In this document: positions 32,651 to 44,900 of the stretch, piece after piece
Position numbering within the stretch: position 1 is the first letter of the stretch
Layout of the letters: each line of letters opens with the position of its first letter
DNA from: Drosophila pseudoobscura
Lineage: Eukaryota; Arthropoda; Insecta; Diptera; Drosophilidae
Length of the DNA: 64,000 bases
Direction: 5' to 3'
NCBI RefSeq assembly: GCF_009870125.1
Contig: NC_046681.1
Span: 14,149,001-14,213,000 of the forward strand
Program-made: the position numbers and the translations under genes
Notes under the pieces: generated by a model
Databases searched by the model: none
Told to the model about the DNA's origin: nothing
The model's input: the letters and a program-made list of their open reading frames with translations, nothing else

Positions 32651-33331
32651 TACTATGTGACAAAACAATATATTATTTATACATTAATGGCGAAGACCCA
32701 CTATTAGATTATATTAAAATAATTATTAATTATTAAACCGAATATAATCGGTTCTAATTGAATAATAAGTTATGGAGCTACATTCGGCGCAGCGCAATTA
32801 GACAACCCATAAATACACTCCGGTCACGAAAGGATGTTGAGATGTGGGGGAGAGAGAGAACGAAGAAGAACTGAAATGAGAGATAGAAAGCGAGCGAGGC
32901 CGCAAGGCGGGGGATTCATTCACAGAATATTGTTTTGCTTATTCTGGCTGTTCCTACTAATAATTCGTAAGTATTTAAAAGTTTGCACTCAAACGCACTA
33001 TGCTCTAAAAAAGCAGACGGCAGCTGGGCTGCAGCTCACGTACAAGTGTATAGCAATGGCTGCCACCGTCTTTCCTGCTGTCTACTCACACAAACGTACT
33101 GCAAAACATGTGAATGTGTGCGTGCGTTAATACTGTTCGAAGGCCAGGAGCTCGGAGAGACAAGCGGCAGGTTGGCTTCAGCTTATTTTCTTCATTCTAG
33201 CTATAGCATTGATCTGATCTCAACGTTAATTCTTTGTGATTTGTAGTTCTCTTATCTTATCTTCTCTTATCTTGAAAATTCTAAATGCCACAGACTTTTG
33301 CGGCTTAAGAAGGCGGCACCACAGCAGTGGC

Positions 33332-33440
33332 TAAGTCGACTCGGTCCCTGATGACCAAGAAAATATATCCTTGATGGGGTCGGAATATCTTCCTTCATGA
33401 ATTTAAAATATTCCTGTACTCTTTGAGTACCGCGGAATAC
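33332..33440 (-). mobile_element. Degenerate tail of a dispersed non-coding transposon
   Basis: The words AAGTCGACTCGG, GATGACCAAGAAAATATAT, GGGGTCGGAATATCTTCCTTC and TGTACTCTTTGAGTACCGCGG follow the order of the widespread fly repeat tail (GATCAAGAATATATAT, GGGTCGGAAACG, CTCTACGAGTAACGG). That tail is found in DINE-1/SGM-type Helitron relatives and similar elements. The copy is short and diverged. No coding part or intact ends are visible. Confidence 0.55.
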
Positions 33441-33513
33441 AAGGTCACACAATAGATAACAAATATTAATATAAACAATGAAAAATAAAATTTAAAAAAA
33501 TATACACAGCCTA

Positions 33514-33586
33514 AACCCCAGGCGGGACTTGAACCCACAATCCCCGGCTTAGGAGGCCGGTGCCTTCTCCATTAGGCCACTGGGGC
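33514..33586 (-). tRNA. tRNA-Arg-CCT: tRNA-Arg (anticodon CCT)
   Basis: The minus strand folds into a complete cloverleaf: acceptor GCCCCAG with CTGGGGT, D stem GCCT/AGGC, anticodon stem CCGGC/GCCGG around CTCCTAA (anticodon CCT), and T stem GTGGG/CCCGC around TTCAAGT. Length is 73 bases without an intron. The T loop has TTCAAGT where most copies have TTCGAGT, a tolerated change. A run of T on the minus strand 17-25 bases past the 3' end can stop RNA polymerase III. It reads AGG codons. Confidence 0.93.
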
Positions 33587-33599
33587 TTGTTTAACTACT

Positions 33600-36500
33600 T
33601 AACTAAACAGCTTTTTAAATTCAATACAGATCCTTTTTTTGTCCCACAATTCCATTGGATCCACTGGGATGTTACATCCGACTTTGAAAATAATCTTCCC
33701 TTAAAAATTACATGGTTGTAACTGGAATTCTATCACTTCTATCCCTCGGTGATTGCACTTTCCACTCGTACAGTGGTTTCCTTTTAGGTAGTCGTCTTGC
33801 GAAACGAATATGTCCATTCACTTATCGGTAATTTGTACAAAGTATTTCCCATCATTTGAAGAATGAATCGGCAGTGGACAGATATATATGTAAGTGCCAT
33901 CGTTCGAGTGTTTAAGGCCTTTGCGTTCGAAGGTAACGTTACCCTCCCTAAATTATGGATTTACATACTTCAATGGCATTGCTGAGTGTTGTTGTCAAGG
34001 AACCCGAGCCCCTTGACTATTTTGGTAGCGACAAGAGGATGACTTTCTCAGCAAGCAAGCTCCTTGTATGGGTATGCAGGCCAGCATACGAGTATGTGTG
34101 ACTCCCTTCCTTGGGAATTCATTGACTCTCACTTATCGTAAATCAGATGTTCCTGGCTGACATTCTTGAAAAATCATGCTTGTAACGAGTGATGAACGAC
34201 TCTGGCAGCGCCATAAAGTTGAATGGCATAAATGTGCGATACAATGAAAATAGGGTATGCAAGTCTCACTTTGGTGGTTTTCAGCTCACGGCCCTCATAA
34301 ATCAAATAAATGTGTGGTAGCATACCCACTCCGGCAAAAAAAAGAGGATTGAAAAAACAACACAAAAACAAAAGAAGAACAGAAAATACATCAGCTTTTG
34401 GTTCAATTAAGCGGTAACGCGGACAGCTTCCCAGAACCCCAGAGCTGTAGCATATGCGTTGCATGGTGTACGGGTTAATTTATAGGTAAATATGGTAATG
34501 TGTGGGCTCGCGTGTGGTCGGGGTTATCTATGATTTATGCGTAAAATAATACTTAATTGCCATTTCATGGAGCCTCGGAGCCTCATTATGATCTGCCAGG
34601 AATTCACCGAAATTAAGCATACGCCACATGGACTGCCTGGCAAAATGTTAACTATGGACATGTGTCCAATTAACGTAGATATTTGAGGAATTTAAGCTGT
34701 CAGATTACCGCAAAGGCCTTAAATTCATGCAGGTAGCAAATCCCATATACACACATGCACATGCATTTATTAAAAACTAAAAATCATCAATGCATACGAA
34801 AAATCGGTTTTAATTGAAGGCCCTGTACTGTGGTACAAGACATATCATATTAAAAAAATCCACCCGTAAATATGGGAAAAAAACGGTTCAAAAAAACTAT
34901 GATTGAAGAAATTCGTAGAATAAAAAAAAGTGCTACACTTTTTCTAGCTTTCAATCGGCTACAAGTGTTGCGTGTTCTGGGATCATTAAAGAAACGGAAC
35001 GATTAGAAAAACGTTGACCAGCGACGCAAAAGGAAAACCACTTTGAGAAGCTAGAAAATGGGGGAATGCCGATAAATCAGTGAACTGAACAAATTTCAGT
35101 TTTTAATCAGACTTCAAGCGGATGCTTGCGGTATTTCCAATAAATATCGTTTTAAAACAGAAACTGTTATATTTGATCGTTTTCCAGTCTCAATCTAACG
35201 AGCGGAAACGATTGCGAAACAAATCGAAAGTAATTTCGTGTATTATTACATTTCCATATTATTGCCGTTCGACCAAAGGACACTGTGCCTCCGAGGACAC
35301 CGAGAAAAAAACATATACAAAACAAAACGGGGGAAAAATAGAAAAACCAACTAAAAAGAGGTAAAAACAGGCAGCAAGAACATGGGCTCATGGACTGGCA
35401 GAAAGGATAGACAGACAGACAGACCGACAGACCGACAGAGATGAACACAGCCCCACAAATGCAGAAAATGCGTTTCATTTGCTGCCAGCGTCGACGGCGC
35501 TGTCGCTGCGAATCAATATGGAAGCAAACCAACCGAAAGCGGGGAAAAAGCAGGAAAAACAACGGCCATGGAAGAGAGCTAAGGGGTGCACAAGGGGTGT
35601 ACAGGGGGAGGCTGGGAAAATATACCTACAATGGAATTCATAGCATATGCATCTAAAAGTATGCAACGATACCACGATGCTGCCGCTGAATTTTTGTTCT
35701 GTTTTCTGGCTTCGGTTTCGGTTTGGGTTTTGTTTTTATTGTTTTTGTATTTCTTCATTTGCCATTTCACGAGTGGAAGCGGAGACAAAGACGCAGCCAC
35801 GCTGACCGCAATTAAAGCGAAATGCTCAGGTGATGGGGCTGCTGTCCCACAACGGTACTGGTGGAGCGGTAGGTAGGCAGGCTTGGTGCTTGGAAGCGGT
35901 TTTTGCTGCCCAGCTGGGCAGCCACAAAGGCCCCGTCTATCCCTGACAGTTGAGTGAAAATTTACCACAAGAAATTTACTGTCAGCCAGAGCAAGAAAAA
36001 GAAAATTCTTGGCGAAATTTTTTTCCACGGCAATGGGAACGGCAACATGAAAATAAAAGACAAAGGCAGCCAGAAGGAAATGGTAGGACAATGTGACCAT
36101 AGCCCTTGGAGGACATCTTTTCTCCGACTTTGTCACTTTTTGGCGGAAGGAACAGTTATTGGTGGACGCTTGAAGTAGTGTTTCAAATCTGATGCCAAGG
36201 GATATAAAGTCGTTTATGAAATCCCAATATTGAGTCGTTATGCATCAAAAGAGAAACCCAAGGAGGGGCGGGTATGGGGAGATATGTGAGTATACAATAA
36301 GTGAGTGATAAATGGTCTCCACAGGCCAATGTCACTCTCAAGATATTCAATGTAATGACAATACCTACACCGACCACTGTGATATATCTGAGTTCATATA
36401 TTGAAAGTCATTGTGCTGCACTAACTCCTCTCACCGACAGATGGCTGCACTTCCGTACTGGCCAACAGACCTCCCCATATCGCTCGTATCCACCATATCA

Positions 36501-39500
36501 CCCGACCCTTCTTGATATATTGTGTGAGACGAGTCAGCTGCTTGGCCTATTTTGCATTTTGCGAGACGATGGCTCTGGGCTGGATGGATGAGAGTGGCTT
36601 AGGTTGCAATTAAAATTGCTAACTCTACTGTAAAATCGCATTGGGGCCGTATGTAAGTGCTGTTGGTGTGGTCCTAGAACTAAACAGATGTCACCTCTTG
36701 GACTAGGGCCCAGAATTTGTGGCATAAATAATTAAGAGAAGACAATTAAGTGGTGGCAAGGAAACTTGAATGAGGCTATGGCTATCGAACGAGGTTATTG
36801 ACATGAGGAACTGCCAACACTTGGCCTTAAACAAGACAGCAGTGCCGGCGCTTGTGCCAGTCTCAGTGCCAGTCAGTCTGTTCTGTTCTGTTCAGGCTGT
36901 CCTTTAAGTCCTGTATCTGATGGGAGGGACATCAATTTTCATGCCAGGCCATTAAAGCTTAACTTGACAGATTCGTGTTCGTCCTTCAAACTGGTCCACC
37001 AAGCGGAAGCTGTAAAATCATGCCGGGATTGCTGCACAGAGGGATACGCCCACGGCCCATCATTGCCAACTCGATATTCTCCATACATATTCGTATTTGT
37101 GCTTGTTTTTTTGTTTGCACACACGTGTGCATGTACTCTGTCGATTTTATCGACCATTCAAAACTGCAGCAGCAGATGGACCGACTGACACACCGACAAA
37201 TAGTCCTGGCACATGTGGAGTCGAGGCAGGAACATGTGTCGCCTCGCTCTTTCGACTGCATCTTTGCGAAATTGAGAAGTCGCCTTAAAAACATGCAAAT
37301 GAGTTTCAAAAAGTGCCATAGCCTCTGGATCTGCTGCCTGGTCTGCTGCGCCCTGTTGGGCTGTCATGTCGCTTGCCAGAGCCAGAAAACGGGGCCGGCG
37401 ACAGGGAACGGCTTGTCGACGCCTAAATGTATGCAATACATTTGTGTTCTGCCCGCATATTTGCATGCTGCCCTCTGCAGACGAACTTTTGTCTCTGGCT
37501 CAGCCTTCTGAGCCAGGCGGAAGGCGGCATACGGCATACGGCATACGACACTGAAAACTTTTACTGGCAGTGAGTGCTCTTAAAAATAAGGAAAGTAAAC
37601 TGCCAGCCAAACAATCGGCAAATATTTATAGTCTAATTGTGAGTGCGATTGAGATGGTATACTCGTACACCACCCCACCATCCCACCACTCACACACCCC
37701 TACCGGGCCCTGCAACCTCCAGAGACCCACTTTGTGGCGCCGCACAAAGAAATCTTCAATTATGCCAGCGCACAAAAGATGAGGGGCCGCTGCTGAGGTA
37801 TGAAGCCCTAGGCTTCCTCCTGTTCACCTTCACAGTCTGTGATCCGGGGTCACATCTACACACTGACTCATACTTGTACATAGATATCCATGCATCGCTA
37901 TCGAAGGCGCGTCTTTTGTGCCGCTGACACTTGTCAAAGCTTTTGGAATTCTCAAACAATCTATGTTGGCAGGAGCCGGGAGCCCGGAGTAGCGCACAGT
38001 GGTTGAGAACCTCATCAAGGGGTCATATTCAAAGAAAGTTCTATCAGAAACTGAGAAAGTACTTTATGATGTGAATTAAAGGTTCAAGTGGGGTTATGTC
38101 AATCTACACTCAATTTAAATTAGAAGTAGGTCCCCTTACAAGATTAAAATACACATGAATGAATGGTATTCAATGGTATTCCAACCACTGTACTTCAATT
38201 TCCTCTTGTGCAGATTCCTATACATTCGTGCGCGTATGTATCTGAGTCTCGATACGTCTATAAGTTTGTTGTGTGTGTCTCTGGCACAGTTCGTTGAGCA
38301 GCTGCTGGTTGAAGAGGCCGCAAGAAACTCACATTTAGGAACCCTCTGATACCCACCCACAGACACACACACACGCATAGAAGGTTGGGACCCTTAACTG
38401 TCATAAACTAGGATTATGTTGCATAAGCCCGCCTGGCCTATTGTGGTACCAAAGTTATTGTTGTTGTTGAGGTCGGAGGCGCAGTCCTATTGAATTTTAA
38501 GGAAAAATAAAAGTTGATGTTGCTCCGATGCCGATAATTAGATTTTCGTTGGAAATGGATGCGTGTTTCACATTCGTATTTGGGTGCGGAGATTGTGCTG
38601 CCTCCGGGGTGTGGTGGGTGATCGATGGTGGAGCGAAGGCGCTCCTTTTGAGAGCCAATTAGGCCGGTCGACATTTGTAATTTGATCTATTTTCCAGATG
38701 AAAACCGGGGCCAAGAAGCAAGGACAACCAATAGAAGTCCAGTGCGCTTGCAACTAAATCAAATATTCTCTTAAATAGCTGAGTCGAGAGCATCCGGGGT
38801 CGCATAATCAATACGTGTGTTTCTGTGGGGGAACACGAGTGCCTGTATACCTGTGTGTGGACGTGTGAGCTTGGGGCCGGAGGCAGAAGGCAGGACAATA
38901 GCGAAAAGTTCGACTTGCTGCTTCATTAAATTTAATTTATAAACTTGCCATAAGCACTAAATCACTGTACCGCAGCTGGAGGAGCAGACAGCGATGGGAG
39001 AGATGCCCGTACCCGTACCCGTGTCCGTGTCCGTAACTGTATCAGCAGGGTGGCTTTGGCCGCTGCGTCTCCGATGCGTTGGCACTGAAGAAACTGCATA
39101 GAACGGCGACCAGTGGCCAAAATGGCGTTCCATAAACATCGCTACCCTCGTCCTCTTTTTTGTTGGCCATCATTTGCACAGCAGCAAACTACACAAGCAA
39201 AAAAATGGGGGAAAGCGGAAAAGGAAAAGCAGAATATTTATACATATATACATGCGAGTATATGCAAAAAGGCCACGCACAAAGGCCGCAAAAAAATAAA
39301 CACTTGAAACCGTTGACAAATGTGTAGGAAATAAAAATGAAAGTGAAACGTATATACTCTTTAAAGCTGTTCAAATATTCATTTTGTATATTTTTTAAAC
39401 TGCTTTTGGTCTGATTGAGCTACATATCATCTTCTTTCCCTTGTATTTTGACACAAACGACTATATTCCAGAGTCAAACTTATAACGATTGAAGATAAAG

Positions 39501-41900
39501 AACATCTTTCGCCGTTAGAGGTACTAAAAGTTAAAAACAATGTGGAACTAAGGATGAGTTCTGAATATGTTTGAGCTTATTAATGGTGTTATTCATGTTA
39601 TTTTAAAGATGGCATATGTATTGCCTGCTTTAGAAGCGTCCTTGAAGAAACTCCGCACTATTTTTCATATTCGAGCAACAGTGTATTCCCTTCGATTTCG
39701 ACTCTGCGGTTTCATCTTTGATTCCACCCAATCCATGGCTTGTGCTCTTGTTATTCTCTCGTAATTTAATGCCATTCAGCAAGCCTAATCCCAATAGTAT
39801 AATAATCTATGGCTAGGGTATAACTCAGGACAGCAGGAGGACAAGGGAAAGGCGAAGCAAAAATCAACAAAACGCTTGACACACAGAGCGGCAACAACAA
39901 AAGCAACAACCATTACAGCAACAACAATATGTAGATATTGTTGTTGTTGTTGTTTTCTAAGCCATTTGTTTGTTGGAGGCATTTCGTTTCGTTGTCATTG
40001 TTGTTGCTGTTCTTGCTCAAGCATTTCCTTTGGCGCTAAAATGTATGCTACATTTTTTGCGTTCTCTTGCCTCTCTTACAAGACAAGCACACTTTCACCC
40101 AAACATACACACACTTGGGGACCGGCGACTGCTGCCTGTTTATGTCAGAGACCGTCTTTAAGGCATGGCAATTTATAAGGCCACGCCCACAAATGGCTGG
40201 CCCTCTCGCCCTCCCAGAACTGCGTTTGACGGGCGCGTGTGTCGAGTGATTTTTATGCGCGCTGACTTCTGATACTCGTTCCTCGCCTTCGGTTATACGA
40301 GTAGTCATCACGTCCTAGGCACCTTTTCACTTGCCATTTTTGCGTGTGTGTGTGTGTACACTGTCCGTGGGCCTGTGTGTGTGCACATGTATTTGTTGGG
40401 GACTTTAATTAAGTTGCTGCCAGCGTGAGGACAGCTGAAAGTTTGTCTTTACTGAGAAAATAAAGTTGAAAGTTCGAATGCTCTTGGAAATGCATATGCA
40501 GCAGGTATAAGCGGTATTTTAAATATGAAAACAGGTAATATAGATATAATCCAAATATATGATCCCGAATTCTACAGTTCTTGTATAGCTACTCTCCATT
40601 CACCAAAAGTATTTTCCATTCCTCTTTTTCATTGGAATAAGTTGTGAAAGTTTGCCGATGGAATAGATTCCATTCCATTCCCCAACCGCTAATTGAAGAA
40701 TTTCTATGATTTGTACACTCTTTGTAGCCTAGAAGCCAAATAAAAACATTAAGCAAACTCTTGGCAGGAAAATACACACATCCATATATACACACACTGC
40801 ACACACATACAGCACACACACGCGAGCACACTCATGTTGGGACGTGTTGTAGGACGTTGCATAGTTATGGGTGCTTGCCAAGCAGCAAAACACGCAAAAG
40901 CCAAAAAGGGTCCAGGCCAAAACAAGAAACATCAGCAACAAAAAAGGGAAAAAATTCTATGCGAATAAACTTTTACGGAGCTTGTGTGGGTGAGTATATT
41001 TGCAGTGGTGTGCGTGTGTTGGCTGCTCTTTTGCATGTTAATGCAAATGTTTTCCAATGCAGGCCATGCTTAAATGCGTAGGTGTCCTGCGGAGGATTGT
41101 GTGGCTGTGTGGATGCCAACTATGTGTGCATTTGGCTTGCATTTCATTTTGTGGCATCCCCAGGGGCATTCGGGGGCAATCATTTGAGCTCTGACCGGAA
41201 AACTTTTACATCAGAAATTGGCTGGGATATCTTTATACATAAGATAGCCACCGCATTAGTTGCAGAATGCACATGCCGCATAGTAGACTACTGGTTTTAT
41301 GAGCTCTATCAAAAGGTGCTTGAAAAAAATGAAAGGCATGCGGAATAGAGGAAGCATATTAGAAAGCCAAACAAAGTCCTTCTCCTGCGTTTAAAAGCCA
41401 GAGCGCCAACTATAAGTAGCCTAGAAAATGGTTACAAAAATGACCCAGGAGAGTAGGCGTAATGGTTTTTTCCTAAGGTTTACTTAGTTCCAACTAAAAG
41501 GTTTTACATTGTAAAATGTGAAAGGCTGTTTAAAGCCTTGATTTATAATTTGAATATGTTGAGCATTCACTTTAAGGTACTTCAATCTCCGATTGATGAA
41601 TAGTTAAAAAATGGGACATTAGCAGGGGGCAGGGCCTGTAAGTTGTTTGTCTCCGGCCTGAAATTTAAATCAAACGGAACTGCAATCAACAAATCTGTAA
41701 TGTCACTTTCAATGGCACTCTGCTTTGAGTCCTTCTGGGCCCTAATTAGGATACCAAGTGCAGAAGTACAAAAGTTATTGCACACAGGCCATAATAGGCG
41801 ACTGACTGCAACGGCTTTGGGACATTCGGGCGCCCACTTGAGCTGGAGAAATAGTTGCCCTTCTTTCTCCTTCCCTTTTTGGCAGGCCAGACTGAACTTT
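33600..41900. other. Gene-poor stretch with microsatellites
   Basis: No coding sequence I can support. Repeats include a GACA/GACC tandem at 35410-35440, a CCCGTA/TCCGTG run at 39006-39034, and a TTG run at 39938-39954 that pairs with the preceding CAA run. The open frames here are short, start in simple sequence, and have no recognisable domains. Confidence 0.5.
35410..35440. repeat. GACA/GACC tetranucleotide repeat
   Basis: Tandem GACA units passing into GACC GACA units. Confidence 0.85.
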
Positions 41901-41918
41901 AACAGGTAAAAGACAATT

Positions 41919-41930
41919 GGCGCCATCTAG
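41919..41930 (-). promoter_or_regulatory. CTCF-like insulator motif
   Basis: GGCGCCATCTAG, read on the minus strand as CTAGATGGCGCC, fits the core AG(A/G)(T/G)GGCGC of Drosophila CTCF. Weaker relatives are at about 48690 (CAGATGGCGGC) and 58449 (CAGATGGCGTC). Sequence only; occupancy is unknown. Confidence 0.35.
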
Positions 41931-44900
41931 CGAAGGCATTTTGAATTATGTTAAGTGCCGGAATCCATTCTACCCATTCAATGCTAGGCGAGGCGCCTCC
42001 ATTCAATTCTATTTGTTATTTGCGCGCACTGCGCCCGAAAGTAGGCAATGCCAGATGACAAAAACGACGCTTGACCTTAGGGCGCAAAAGGCGAATCCTG
42101 AGAGCCACTCAGAGCCACACAGGATGGAGGCGCTGGGGCTGGCGCTGGGTCTGAGGCTGGGTCTGAGGCTGGGAACATGTTTGTCGCCGGAGAAAATTCG
42201 CCAAAGTGACACACTCGCATTGACGCTGCCACGCCCCGCGCCCCACTCACTCACTAGGCAGGCGGTTAGCCGGGTGGGCAGGCAAGCCAGGCCAGGCAGG
42301 CAAGGCTCGTGTTCATAATGATGAGATGCTTTTTTCGCGCTGTCCTCTCACTCGCTCTCGCGCGCGCAGCCTGTTTTTCGCAACAACAGCAGAAATTTTC
42401 AATGTTGTACGCGAAATTGTTGACAAAGTTTGCCTCAAGGCAAACAAAGCGAAGAAGGCTGTGTGAGGCGTGGAGACGGGGAGGGGAGGTCGTCTCAGTT
42501 TCAAGGCAGCCGCCGCCTTCAGTCGACTACATAAAAATAAAATTACACAAGAAATTAAATTAGCGCAAATAAGTGCGCAAAAAATACGCATTTTTTTGTT
42601 GCAATAAAAGCGACTGCGACATTGTTGTGACACTTGAAACGCGAGGCAGATGGAATGGGTGGCGAGGGGAATGAGGGGGGATGGGGTGCAAACAAACAGC
42701 AACGAAAACAATAAATTAAATTCAAAGGAGCACGGCCAGGCCACGTCAAAGGCGACTGAGCATCCCAAGTGGCAGGCTCAAGGATCTGTGGTCTCAGTAT
42801 CAGCACTCAGACTCGAGTGGCCTCATAATAAACAGACAAGTGCAACCGTGACGCATTCTGAGGCAGCCACGGTAACAGTCACAGTCACAGCACAGCAGCA
42901 ACAACAACAGCAGGACCAACAACAGCTGCACCAACGACAGACACAAATTGCCATTGCAATGGCTGAGCAGAAGGAGGTACGCCTGAAAGTCGGCAACGGA
43001 ACTGGAAATTAACTTTTTTATGAGCGACAGGTGGACAGGCAAAGCAGGGCTGGCAGGTACAAATGGATGGATGGATGGATGTACAATAATAGCCAGGAAT
43101 AGAAAAGCTTACAGTACTTGACCCCTTGTAAGCGCATACAGGATATGCCCGGCTCGAATCCTTACACACTCAGATGCCACCTGCCAGTGCGCTTCTGGAG
43201 AGCTCATTTCATATTTATAAGCAGACAATTGATTAGTTTTTGTTTCGGCAATTATGTGCAGAGCTAACCATGATCTACTGCTGAGTCTCCCCCCGTTTCC
43301 CTACTCCTTTGGCAGCCCCTATATATGTAGGTATGATATTTGCACATTACATTGCAAGTTGGGGATGAAATGTTGAAGAGATGACCCACAATGGGAAAGT
43401 ATGGAAAAAGATTCTCGAGGTCAAGTAAATGGAAAATTTCTGATTTTACATACTCCACAAACATCAACATAACATAATATTAGTATGATACAAATCATAG
43501 ATCACTAAATACAATATTCAATAGGGAATAATTTGTATGCAAATTTATATGCATAGAGGACTGTTTGCCTTGACAGGTTTTATAGTTATCCGAACCATTA
43601 AATCGGAACTTAAGCGCCTGACTCATCTTAGCTATTGATCTATCTGCATTTGTTATTTTGCATTGTCGGGTATCTCCTGCCATCTCTACCCCGTCCCTCC
43701 GCAGCCAGTTTTGTCAATGTTGGCAACAAATTTGGCAAATGGATTTCACTTGACTGTTTCTGGCCATCCTTGCTTACCTCGGGGGATGCTGAGCCGAAGG
43801 ACAGCAGGACTGTGTGTCACAATCTCTCTCCGTCTAGCGCACACTATTTACCTCTTTCTCTTTTACTCCCACTCTCTCCCTTACACCCTGGCTGTATGTA
43901 TGCTGTGCAGTGTTTGTGCGTTTTACGTATGTCAATTTAAAAAGCGATTGGAATTGCGACAGCAAACTGCCAACTTCTCCCACTGGGGGGATCCGAGGCG
44001 TGGAAGAAGAGCAAATAGTTTTAGCTGGCCTGGTGGGAATACAAAAAGGGGTAGGAGTTGAAAAGGGCGATGGGGAGGTGCAAGAGTAATGAAACAGAGC
44101 GTCAAATGTTGGCCAAAAGAGATACAAGTTTGCAAAACTGCAAAACGAGGAGCGACAAAGGCCGCAGCACGGGCGCCATGGAAAATGTGTGCTGGCAGTC
44201 GAAATGCAGAACCTACGCACCCAGAAGTTCACAGATACAAAGATACACAGAAGTACATATGTATATCTATCTATCTTTTTGTATTTGTCGGGGCTCAGGG
44301 GACAACTTTCCACAGCGAGGTTATATCCCCGCTCCCTCGCCCTGTTGCCCTCCCTCTGACGGACAACGGCTCCGCCCATTCTTCAGCCTCCGTTTTTGCA
44401 CCCCTTTCACATGCCTGCAAAACAATTTAACAAAAATTGACATAGACGACGCCTCCAGCTTGACAGGCTCTGTGGGAGGGTCACGCTCTCAGTTTCCAAA
44501 TTCCTGACTATTCTGTGGCAAAATTGCATTCGACCACATACAAAAATACTTCATTAAATTATTTCCCAGAAAGATTCGCCCAACTGGAAACGAAAAAGAA
44601 AAGGGAAACGGAAACAGAAACCCCAAAATACCAACATGTGTCTATTTGCACATTTTACAAAAAGGAAACATTGCGAGAGCCGAAACACTTTGTACCCTTG
44701 CAGATACTTTGAGAATGGAAAATGCTTTTTGGATCAAAATATTATACACAACAACCATTCAGAGTGCCCTAGTTATCTAGATACTTTACAGATATTTGTC
44801 CATAACTATTATCTACGGCATTAAGAAGGATACAAAATAAGATTGAGTGATCCATATGAACTTCCGAAATTTTTACAGAACCAAAAATAATATCTTTCGC

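Noticed and set aside
36975..37511. 178-residue plus-strand open frame with an internal Cys-rich hydrophobic stretch (MSFKKCHSLWICCLVCC)
   Set aside because: The signal-peptide-like part is followed by only low-quality sequence, and no promoter or splice context supports it.
44690..44720. TTTGTACCCTTGCAGATAC, similar to the start of a dispersed fly repeat
   Set aside because: Too short, and the following sequence does not continue the repeat.
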